From NCBI RefSeq assembly GCF_013299165.1, contig NZ_JAAFKD010000035.1, positions 1 to 62,384 on the forward strand: a DNA stretch of 62,384 nt. Direction: 5' to 3'. Positions within the stretch are counted from its first letter, which is position 1, and each line of letters begins with the position of its first letter. Below, piece after piece: positions 1 to 7,609 of this stretch. This stretch comes from Microcoleus sp. bin38.metabat.b11b12b14.051 (GTDB lineage Bacteria > Cyanobacteriota > Cyanobacteriia > Cyanobacteriales > Microcoleaceae). The notes beneath the pieces are model-generated. The model ran no database searches. It saw nothing but the letters and a program-made list of their open reading frames with translations, and was not told the origin of the DNA. The position numbers and the translations under genes are program-made.

Positions 1-1
1 G

Positions 2-193
2 ACTCTGGAACAATCGGAGTGTTTGATGCTGACTCAAATGCAGCTTTATGATGCGATCGATGAAACGCCGGGAATTGCTGTTAATATTATTCGCTTGCTG
101 TCGCGCCGGATTCGCGAGTTGAATATTAAGTTGAATGCTAAAGAAGCGGTTATGGCACCTCCCGATGCTGTGAGAGTTCCTGAAATGCGGTAA
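2..193 (+). CDS. C-terminal end of a cyclic-nucleotide-binding-domain protein (partial)
   Basis: The window opens inside a reading frame that runs to a TAA at 191-193. The 63 visible residues end with a helix reading NIIRLLSRRIRELN, preceded by an acidic TPGIA turn. This is the usual last helix of a Crp/Fnr-type cyclic-nucleotide-binding domain (family knowledge: helix C packs over the nucleotide in the beta roll). After it come only about 20 polar residues, so no DNA-binding helix-turn-helix follows. The protein is therefore more likely a cNMP-domain regulator or a HEAT/transporter-linked sensor than a Crp-type transcription factor. The start and the remaining domains lie outside the window, so function is not assigned further. 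Confidence 0.55.
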   Translation, partial: TLEQSECLMLTQMQLYDAIDETPGIAVNIIRLLSRRIRELNIKLNAKEAVMAPPDAVRVPEMR

Positions 194-226
194 CTATTGG
201 TAATTGGGAATTGTGTTTTTCTCGCT

Positions 227-974
227 CCAGGATAATTTGTTTGTAGTGAGGACTTTAGTCCTTCTTGAATGCGGACTAAAGTCCTCACTACGAACCAGGA
301 TAATTTGTTTGTAGTGAGGACTTTAGTCCTTCTTGAGTGCGGACTAAAGTCCTCACTACGAACCAGGATAATTTGTTTGTAGTGAGGACTTTAGTCCTTC
401 TTGAATGCGGACTAAAGTCCTCACTACGAACCAGGATAATTTGTTTGTAGTGAGGACTTTAGTCCTTCTTGAATGCGGACTAAAGTCCTCACTACGAACC
501 AGGATAATTCGTTTGTAGTGAGGACTTTAGTCCTTCTTGAATGCGGACTAAAGTTCTCACTACGAACCAGGATAATTCGTTTGTAGTGAGGACTTTAGTC
601 CTTCTTGAATGCGGACTAAAGTCCTCACTACGAACCAGGATAATTCGTTTGTAGTGAGGACTTTAGTCCTTCTTGAATGCGGACTAAAGTCCTCACTACG
701 AACCAGGATAATTCGTTTGTAGTGAGGACTTTAGTCCTTCTTGAATGCGGACTAAAGTCCTCACTACGAACCAGGATAATTCGTTTGTAGTGAGGACTTT
801 AGTCCTTCTTGAATGCGGACTAAAGTCCTCACTACGAACCAGGATAATTCGTTTGTAGTGAGGACTTTAGTCCTTCTTGAATGCGGACTAAAGTCCTCAC
901 TACGAACCAGGATAATTCGTTTGTAGTGAGGACTTTAGTCCTTCTTGAATGCGGACTAAAGTCCTCACTACGAA
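227..974. repeat. Tandem array of 11 copies of a 68-bp unit with a 19-bp palindrome
   Basis: Eleven head-to-tail units of exactly 68 bp begin at each ccaggataat (227, 295, 363 and so on to 907). Each unit holds the arms gtagtgaggactttagtcc and its complement around an 11-nt loop. Copies differ by only a few substitutions (for example attt versus attc after ggata), indicating recent expansion. Single copies of the same palindrome type occur at 12056 and 49370, and a 59-bp tandem version at 28165. No coding function; ORFs across it are fortuitous. Confidence 0.95.
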
Positions 975-1069
975 CCACAGGATTTTTACATGATTTATCA
1001 AACAATTTAAAACCCGACTTCTGCAAGAAATCGGGTTATTTAAATCGATGCTAAAGCGCGATTTGCTGT

Positions 1070-1414
1070 CTAAACTATGCGGAAAATAAAAGGGTAGCGG
1101 TAAGCTTCATTAGGAGTTTGCAAAACGTGGAGGATAGCCATAATTGTCAGTCCCCAGTGCAACAGATAACCTAGGGGCACTAGGATAAATCCGGCTAGCC
1201 CAAAAGTCACCACAGTTAACGCCACAATCACAGCGCTGTACAGCCATACATTCAGGTGAAAATTAATTGCTTCTGTGGCGTTTTCTTTGACAACGGGGTC
1301 ATCTGAAACTAACAATACGGCGATCGGCGCTCCGATCGAGAACAGTAACGTGCTGAAAAAAATCGCCCCGTGACACACCAGTGATAGCAGCTTCCGCTTG
1401 TCGGAGTCGTACAT
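1070..1414 (-). CDS. DUF4870 domain small membrane protein
   Basis: 114 residues. The N-terminus (MYDSDKRKLLSLVCHGAIFF) and the segment KENATEAINFHLNVWLY match the DUF4870 signature, in which an N-F-Q/H helix lies between membrane segments. Three or four hydrophobic segments are visible (about residues 12-34, 52-72 and 75-98). Its length is normal for the family. These are small inner-membrane proteins of unknown role, distantly related to Tic20. The gene is divergent from prfC, with about 100 bp between the start codons. A purine-rich stretch lies upstream of the ATG, but no strong Shine-Dalgarno is seen. The family call is good; the function is unknown. Confidence 0.8.
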   Translation of the reverse strand: MYDSDKRKLLSLVCHGAIFFSTLLFSIGAPIAVLLVSDDPVVKENATEAINFHLNVWLYSAVIVALTVVTFGLAGFILVPLGYLLHWGLTIMAILHVLQTPNEAYRYPFIFRIV

Positions 1415-1453
1415 ATGGCTTTTATTCCCTTGGCTTTAGCAATAAGTTTACCT

Positions 1454-1482
1454 TTAATAGTCACTGTAGCACAGGGTATAAT
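1454..1482 (+). promoter_or_regulatory. Possible sigma70-type promoter of prfC
   Basis: A perfect TATAAT lies at 1477-1482, about 36 bp before the prfC start. The -35 region (tttaat near 1453) is weak, so only the -10 element is well supported. Confidence 0.35.
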
Positions 1483-1517
1483 GGCGATCGGGTGATGATT
1501 CCCCTACCTAATTTGTG

Positions 1518-3146
1518 ATGACAACAGAACTCGAAACTGAACTGCTAACTGCTGTTGAGCGCCGGCGCAACTTTGCTATTATCTCGCACCCTGACGCGGG
1601 TAAAACTACTTTGACAGAAAAGCTGCTGCTTTACGGAGGTGCAATTCACGAAGCAGGTTCTGTGAAAGCGCGGCGAGCTCAGCGACACGCTACTTCTGAC
1701 TGGATGGCGATGGAACAGCAGCGGGGAATTTCGATTACTTCTACTGTGTTGCAGTTTGAATATCAAAATTATCACATTAATCTGCTAGATACTCCCGGAC
1801 ACCAAGATTTTAGCGAAGATACTTATCGAACTCTGGCTGCTGCTGATAATGCGGTGATGCTTGAGGATGCTGCTAAGGGTTTGGAACCGCAAACTCGCAA
1901 GTTATTTGAAGTTTGTAAGCTGCGACGTTTGCCTATTTTTACTTTCTTTAATAAGCTCGATCGCCCTAGCAGAGATCCTTTGGATTTGTTGGACGAAATT
2001 GAGAAGGAATTGGGTTTGCAGACTTATCCGGTGAATTGGCCGATCGGTACGGGCGATCGCTTTAAAGGTGTTTTCGATCGCAGAGGGCGCAAAATTCACT
2101 TGTTCGAGCGAACTAAACACGGTTCTCGCGCGGCTGTTGAGACGGTGATTGAATTGGGCGATCCGCGGATTGAGGATTTGTTGGAACAAGACCTTTACTA
2201 TCAGCTTAAAGAAGAGTTGGAACTGCTGGATGAGTTAGGAACTGAGCTCGATTTGGACTTGGTGCGATCGGGGAAAATGACGCCTGTTTTCTTTGGTAGC
2301 GCGATGAGCAATTTTGGGGTCGAACTGTTTTTAGATGCGTTTTTAGATTACGCGATGAAGCCGATCGCCCGCAACAGCAGCGCCGGGGAACTTCCGCCAA
2401 CTTATGAAGACTTTACCGGGTTTGTGTTTAAGTTGCAAGCGAATATGGACCCGAGACATCGCGATCGCGTGGCGTTTATTCGGGTTTGTACCGGCAAGTT
2501 TGAAAAGGACATGAACGTGACTCATGCTCGGACTGGTAAAACGGTGCGTTTGTCAAGGCCTCAAAAATTATTTGCTCAGGATCGGGAGTCGATCGAGGTT
2601 GCGTATCCCGGCGATGTGATTGGTTTGAACAATCCGGGGGTTTTTGCGATCGGGGATACTATTTACACTGGTCAAAAGCTGGAATATGAAGGGATTCCCT
2701 GTTTTTCGCCGGAACTTTTTGCGTTTTTGAGAAATCCGAATCCTTCTAAGTTTAAGCAGTTCCGCAAAGGTGTTTCGGAGTTGCAGGAAGAGGGCGCCGT
2801 GCAGATTATGTATTCGGTTGATGAGTCGAAACGCGAACCGATTTTGGCGGCTGTGGGACAGTTACAATTTGAGGTGGTGCAGTTCCGAATGCAGTCGGAA
2901 TATAATGTCGAAACTACGATCGATATGTTGCCTTATAGTGTAGCTCGTTGGGTTGATGGCGGTTGGGATGCGCTGGCGAAGGTTGGACGGTTGTTTAATA
3001 CTGTGACGGTGAAGGATAGTTGGGGACGGCCGGTTTTGTTGTTTAGAAATGACTGGAATTGCCGTCAGGTGGAAGGTGAACATCCTGTTTTGAGGTTAAA
3101 TGCGATCGCGCCTGTGGTTTCTGGTTTGGCCGTTAGCGCGGAGTAG
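1518..3146 (+). CDS. prfC: Peptide chain release factor 3
   Basis: About 542 residues; a translational GTPase that removes RF1/RF2 from the ribosome after peptide release. The G1 loop SHPDAGKTT is near residue 25, followed by QQRGISITS (switch I), [12 protein letters not shown] (G3), FNKLDR (G4) and [13 protein letters not shown] in the position expected of G5. After domain 2 ([20 protein letters not shown]) comes the RF3 C-terminal region with [15 protein letters not shown]. The length fits the family. A GTG at 1515 is immediately followed in frame by ATG at 1518; I chose the ATG. In [13 protein letters not shown] a short acidic variation (LEDAAKG) replaces the more common VIDAAKG. The gene appears monocistronic and is followed directly by repeats. 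Confidence 0.97.
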   Translation: MTTELETELLTAVERRRNFAIISHPDAGKTTLTEKLLLYGGAIHEAGSVKARRAQRHATSDWMAMEQQRGISITSTVLQFEYQNYHINLLDTPGHQDFSEDTYRTLAAADNAVMLEDAAKGLEPQTRKLFEVCKLRRLPIFTFFNKLDRPSRDPLDLLDEIEKELGLQTYPVNWPIGTGDRFKGVFDRRGRKIHLFERTKHGSRAAVETVIELGDPRIEDLLEQDLYYQLKEELELLDELGTELDLDLVRSGKMTPVFFGSAMSNFGVELFLDAFLDYAMKPIARNSSAGELPPTYEDFTGFVFKLQANMDPRHRDRVAFIRVCTGKFEKDMNVTHARTGKTVRLSRPQKLFAQDRESIEVAYPGDVIGLNNPGVFAIGDTIYTGQKLEYEGIPCFSPELFAFLRNPNPSKFKQFRKGVSELQEEGAVQIMYSVDESKREPILAAVGQLQFEVVQFRMQSEYNVETTIDMLPYSVARWVDGGWDALAKVGRLFNTVTVKDSWGRPVLLFRNDWNCRQVEGEHPVLRLNAIAPVVSGLAVSAE

Positions 3147-3160
3147 GTAAACCCTCATAA

Positions 3161-3372
3161 GACCGGGCGAATGGAATTCGCGGCGACACAAACAAAACCC
3201 GCCTCCGCGGGTTGAGGAGAATAATCAGACCGGGCGAATGGAATTCGCGGCGACACGAACAAAACCCGCCTCCGCGGGTTGAGGAGAACATGATCGTTGA
3301 AATTACGTTATTGTCTTCAGTCCGCGGAGGCGGACATCGTTTGTGTAGACGCGGTTTCAACCGCCGTCTCAT
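3161..3372. repeat. Duplicated 67-bp palindromic repeat plus inverted partner
   Basis: Two 67-bp direct copies begin at gaccgggcga (3161 and 3228). Each contains the palindrome acccgcctccgcgggtt. At 3321-3372 the partner sequence reads tccgcggaggcgg, then tttgtgtagacgcggtttc. The same partner closes the element at 4111-4249 and recurs at 49271, so this is a mobile or dispersed family. Confidence 0.8.
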
Positions 3373-3419
3373 TTGGTAACTTTGTACCGATTAGGACTTA
3401 CGCCGCGCGCGCGCGGGGG

Positions 3420-4082
3420 CCAGAAACCGGGTTTTTTCTGAGAATTATTCGTTGTGATTCGCAGATTTAGGGAAAAACCCGGTTTCTTTGTCGGAGTCGG
3501 TAAATCCTGCGCGGGGGCCAGAAACCGGGTTTTTACGAGAATTTTTCGTTGTGATTCGCAGATTTAGGGAAAAACCCGGTTTCTTTGTCGGAGTCGGTAA
3601 ATCCTGCGTGGGGGGCCAGAAACCGGGTTTTTTCGAGAATTATTCGTTGTGATTCGCAGATTTAGGGAAAAACCCGGTTTCTTTGTCGGAGTGGGTAAAT
3701 CCTGCACGCGGGGCCAGAAACCGGGTTTTTTCTGAGAAGACGCGTTGTGATTCACAGATTTAGGGAAAAACCCGGTTTCTTTGTCGGAGTCGGTAAATCC
3801 TGCGCGGGGCCAGAAACCGGGTTTTTACGAGAATTTTTCGTTGTGATTCGCAGATTTAGGGAAAAACCCGGTTTCTTTGTCGGAGTGCGTAAATCCTGCG
3901 TGGGGGGCCAGAAACCGGGTTTTTACGAGAATTTTTCGTTGTGATTCGCAGATTTAGGGAAAAACCCGGTTTCTTTGTCGGAGTCGGTAAATCCTGCGTG
4001 GGGGGCCAGAAACCGGGTTTTTTCGAGAATTATTCGTTGTGATTCGCAGATTTAGGGAAAAACCCGGTTTCTTTGTCGGATT
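3420..4082. repeat. Tandem array of seven copies of a ~98-bp unit with AGAAACCGGGTTT palindromes
   Basis: Units start at ccagaaaccgg at 3420, 3518, 3616, 3714, 3810, 3908 and 4006 (spacing 98 bp, once 96). Each holds agaaaccgggtttt and, about 50 bp later, the complement aaaacccggtttct, so a transcript could fold into a long hairpin. The linkers (gattcgcagatttaggg; gtcggtaaatcctgcg) vary slightly. Short ORFs read through it are translated repeats. The same palindrome core is found in the elements at 25861, 41092, 51839 and 55404. Confidence 0.93.
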
Positions 4083-4110
4083 TACGCCTTCCCATCAAGA
4101 TAATACCGGG

Positions 4111-4249
4111 CGGTTGAAACCGCGTCTACACAAACAAAACCCGCCTCCGCGGGTTGAAGAAAATGCGATCGTTGAAATGCCGTTGAAATTACTTTATTTT
4201 CTTTAGTCCGCGGAGGCGGACATCGTTTGTGTAGACGCGGTTTCAACCG
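4111..4249. repeat. 139-bp element with 24-bp terminal inverted repeats overlapping a gene end
   Basis: The left arm at 4111-4134 (cggttgaaaccgcgtctaca then caaa) is the exact reverse complement of 4226-4249. Inner palindromes are acccgcctccgcgggtt and gtccgcggaggcggac. The stop codon of the reverse-strand ATPase gene (4243-4245) lies inside the right arm. Confidence 0.85.
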
Positions 4250-7164
4250 CCGTTTACATCGAGAAATTCTTGCAGCGAATCGCGCGTATTGCGAATCGAA
4301 TCGTCATTAGGAGCAATGGCTAAAGCTCGATTAAACATTTCCAGCGCTTCTTGCCAACTCTTGAGTGCTTCCTGTCTCTCAGATAATTTTTCTTGCAAAT
4401 CACCCAGACATCGCAGCGCATTCCCTTTGTTGGTGAGAGCAGCGATAAAATCCGGTGCAATAAGTAACACAGAATTCAAGGCTGCAACTGCCTCAAAGTA
4501 AGACTGTTTTGCCACCTCAAATTCACTTAGCTGTGCTTGCAATTCACCCAGACATCGCAGCGCAATCCCTTTGTTGTTGAGAACACCGAGATCATCCGGT
4601 GCAATAAGAAAAACAGAATTCAAGGCTGCAACTGCCTCAAAGTAAGACTGTTTTGCCGCCTCAAATTCACTTAGCTGCGCTTGCAAATCACCCAGACTTA
4701 ACAGCGCCTTCCCTTTGTTGTTAAGAGCACAGATATCATCCGGTGCAATAAGTAAAGCAGAATTACAGGCAGCGATCGCCTCAAAGTAAGAATGTTTTGC
4801 CGTCTCAAATTCACTTAGCTGTGCTTGTAATTCACCCAGACCTCGCAGCGCATTCCCTTTGTTGTTGAGAACACAGATAGCATCCGGTGCAATAAATAAA
4901 GCAGAATTCAAGGCAGCGATCGCCTCAAAGTAAGACTGTTTTGCCGCCTCAAATTCACTTAGCCGTGCTTGCAAATCACCCAGACATCGCAGCGCATTCC
5001 CTTTGTTGTTGAGAGCATTGATATAATCGGGTGCAATAAGTAAAGCAGAATCATAGGCTGCGATCGCCTCAAAGTAAGACTGTTTTGCTGCCTCAAATTC
5101 ACTTAGCTTTGCCTGTAAATTACCCAGGCATTTCAGCGCAATCCCTTTGTTCTTGAAAACGTCGATATCATCTGGTACAATAAGTAAAGCAGAATCATAG
5201 GCAGCGATCGCATCAAAGTAAGACTGTTTTGCCGCCTCAAATTCACTTAGCTTTGCTTGCAAATCACCCAGACTTTGCAGCGCATTCCCTTTGTTGTTGA
5301 GAGCATTGATATCATCCGCTGCAATAAGTAAAGCAGAATTATAGGCTGCAACTGCCTCTAAATATTCCTGTCTTGCCTCTACATATCTAGCCAACCAAGC
5401 ATAGTAATTTCCCTCCGATCGCGAAACTCTACCAAGCCAATAATCACTTTTAATCCACAACTCATCTCTAACTTCCAACAGCGCCTCGCATTCCTTATAG
5501 CGACTCTTTCTCAAAGCTTCATCAAACACCTCTTTCCATTCTTCTACACCCCGCTGCCAATCCAAGCGATTAGCATGAAAAATTGCCTCCGCCACATTCT
5601 CCACTTCTCGGTAATGCTTCTCTAAAAATTCATGAGCTTTGCGAGTTTTCGGATTATCCCGATCGGCATCCAATCGCCGCAATAAATCGTGAATCCGATA
5701 CCAGTTATCCCCCCGCTTCTGCGATTTCCACACAAAGGAAAAACCCGTCAACATCTCAAAATTTGCACTGCTTGCATGGAAGTGGCAACCAGATCCCAAT
5801 TTTACGTACAAATCCTCATCAAAAGCGCGACCAGCACTCAAAGAATGCACAGCCGATCGCACTTCGCGATCCACATACATCAACAAACGATCCGTCAACT
5901 CCGCCGTCTTATTCTCCAACTTCGGAATCCGCGCAAAATCCGACGACAGCAACTCAATCCCCCTGCGCCTTTCAGCCAACACCACATCCGCGCACAAACC
6001 CAAATAAAACGGATGTACCTGCAAATTCTCCCAACTCTCATCGGGATTGACGCTGGCATATTTAATCACAGCATCCGCCAAATCAGGCCGATCAATCTCC
6101 ACTTTGTGCAAATAATCCTTAGCATCAGCCGGAGACAAATGCCAAACCAATTGTGCATCGATATAATCTTCAGGAATCGGAAACCTCGGCGCATTCGGCC
6201 ACCGCAGTTGTGCGACTGGGGAATCACGCCCCGCCACAGCAACCACAATCCCCGATTTAAAATCGATCGCCCTCAGCAACCGCCGAAACCACTCATCTTG
6301 ATACCAAAAAGTTGCGCCTTGAGAATTGCGTTTTTCATCCCAAAATTTCTCGTGAGTATCGAATAGCATGACAAGGCGTTCGGGTTTGTGTTTCCCAGCC
6401 ATTGCCGCATTCAAATCGCCCGCAAACAATTTCGGTAAACAGTCGATTAACTCAATATCAATATCTTTACGGCGAATTTCATCAGCTTTTTCATCGCTGA
6501 CACCGAGGCGCGTTTGAATTAATTTCATCGTGCGCTTAATGCCACCGAATTTATCGATCAATTTTAGCCCCGCCGCGACTTGCGACACCACGGGAAATCC
6601 GGCAAATGTTTCGACTACAGGTGTCAAAAAATCAATCAGATCGTTGGGGAAAAGTTGGTTGAGAGTTGCGTCTGACTCGCCTTTGTTGAGCAAATACCAA
6701 AAGCAAGCAAAATCATAATTAGGAAACTTCAATTTATATTTCTTGGCTGACTCTGCCAGATTGCGCCGCAGCATCAGCAAACCGTAAAATCTATCTTGGG
6801 GTTTATCTTCTTTTATCCGTATCAAGCCGAAGTCGTGCCGCACTACGGGTATGGAAGTGTAGGTGTTGGCTGCTGCGTAGCGGACGAAATCGGCAACTTC
6901 GGCGGCTTTTTCTTCTGGGATTTCGCGCAATTCTTGCCAAACTTCCGGCTTAAATCTTTTGCAGCAGTGAAACTGCAAGTGTTTTAGCAGCAAGGATTTG
7001 CCGTTTCCTCCATCTCCGTAAAAATACAAAATTTGTTCGCGGGCTGGCTCTTCGTTTAAATAAAAGGCAAATCGGCGGGTAAATTCGTGTCTGTCGGTGA
7101 AAAGTTGCAATTTGCGATCGTCTGCGATCGATTGGCTTTCAAAGTCTTCGTCGTCTATTGACAT
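4243..7164 (-). CDS. P-loop (STAND-like) ATPase with C-terminal tandem 48-residue TPR repeats
   Basis: 973 residues. An N-terminal NTPase domain has a Walker A loop YGDGGNGKS (Lys56) and a Walker B-like MLFDTHE near residue 270, with a helical winged region to about residue 560. From about residue 605 to 960 there are seven tandem repeats of 48 residues (144 bp) of the type ALNNKGNALRCLGDLQAKLS, then EFEAAKQSYFEAIAAYDS. These are extended TPRs and are almost identical to each other. By family knowledge, STAND ATPases sense a ligand through such repeats and oligomerise on ATP exchange; some act in antiphage defence or programmed death. No enzymatic effector domain is visible. The last residues (VNGG and the stop) are encoded by the dispersed repeat at 4111-4249. 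The partner and trigger are unknown. Confidence 0.75.
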   Translation of the reverse strand: MSIDDEDFESQSIADDRKLQLFTDRHEFTRRFAFYLNEEPAREQILYFYGDGGNGKSLLLKHLQFHCCKRFKPEVWQELREIPEEKAAEVADFVRYAAANTYTSIPVVRHDFGLIRIKEDKPQDRFYGLLMLRRNLAESAKKYKLKFPNYDFACFWYLLNKGESDATLNQLFPNDLIDFLTPVVETFAGFPVVSQVAAGLKLIDKFGGIKRTMKLIQTRLGVSDEKADEIRRKDIDIELIDCLPKLFAGDLNAAMAGKHKPERLVMLFDTHEKFWDEKRNSQGATFWYQDEWFRRLLRAIDFKSGIVVAVAGRDSPVAQLRWPNAPRFPIPEDYIDAQLVWHLSPADAKDYLHKVEIDRPDLADAVIKYASVNPDESWENLQVHPFYLGLCADVVLAERRRGIELLSSDFARIPKLENKTAELTDRLLMYVDREVRSAVHSLSAGRAFDEDLYVKLGSGCHFHASSANFEMLTGFSFVWKSQKRGDNWYRIHDLLRRLDADRDNPKTRKAHEFLEKHYREVENVAEAIFHANRLDWQRGVEEWKEVFDEALRKSRYKECEALLEVRDELWIKSDYWLGRVSRSEGNYYAWLARYVEARQEYLEAVAAYNSALLIAADDINALNNKGNALQSLGDLQAKLSEFEAAKQSYFDAIAAYDSALLIVPDDIDVFKNKGIALKCLGNLQAKLSEFEAAKQSYFEAIAAYDSALLIAPDYINALNNKGNALRCLGDLQARLSEFEAAKQSYFEAIAALNSALFIAPDAICVLNNKGNALRGLGELQAQLSEFETAKHSYFEAIAACNSALLIAPDDICALNNKGKALLSLGDLQAQLSEFEAAKQSYFEAVAALNSVFLIAPDDLGVLNNKGIALRCLGELQAQLSEFEVAKQSYFEAVAALNSVLLIAPDFIAALTNKGNALRCLGDLQEKLSERQEALKSWQEALEMFNRALAIAPNDDSIRNTRDSLQEFLDVNGG

Positions 7165-7430
7165 AGTTGTTCGGGTTTGGTGGTGGTTTATGGATTAATC
7201 TGCTAATGTCATTGCGAACTCTTAGTGAAGCAATCGCAGAGACTATGATAGTTGTCGATTAACTGATGTGCGGGCGAGCAATTACCTTAGACAAGCTTGT
7301 CTAAATTTTTGATTAATATGTCAACCGCAGATTTAATGCAGATAAACACAGATGAACGCAGATTATTTTAAGATAGCTTATGAATGAGTGCAAGAGGTAT
7401 TTTGTTAGCTAAATTTTATTCGGTTATCGG

Positions 7431-7544
7431 CCAATACGCTTGGGTTAAGACGGTTGTGGAGGTAAAAGGATATGAAAAACAGACACTGCGATTGCTTCGC
7501 TAAGACGCTCGCAATGACAACAAATGTTAACCCAAGTGTATTGG
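7431..7544. repeat. 114-bp palindromic dispersed element
   Basis: Terminal inverted repeats ccaatacgcttgggttaa (7431-7448) and ttaacccaagtgtattgg (7527-7544) match at 17 of 18 positions. The interior contains cgattgcttcgctaagacgc tcgcaatgac, a common cyanobacterial repeat. A divergent inverted copy of that inner sequence lies at 7207-7240 (gtcattgcgaactcttagtg). The rest of 7165-7609 holds a degenerate copy of the gcagataaacacagatg repeat near 7320 and no gene. Confidence 0.7.
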
Positions 7545-7609
7545 GCTATAGTTGCCGAATTGCCTTTGGGTGAGGTTATGTTAGACAAGACACAAGCGCA
7601 ATCACAGTT

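Noticed and set aside
227..974. CRISPR array
   Set aside because: Units repeat as identical 68-bp blocks including the linkers; there are no unique spacers, and no cas genes nearby.
3420..4082. Small proteins read from the AGAAACCGGGTTT array
   Set aside because: The predicted peptides are translations of the repeats in both directions with no ribosome-binding sites.
5583..6366. Long ORFs opposite the TPR ATPase
   Set aside because: They show the codon-shadow pattern and no domain; the reverse-strand ATPase is well supported.
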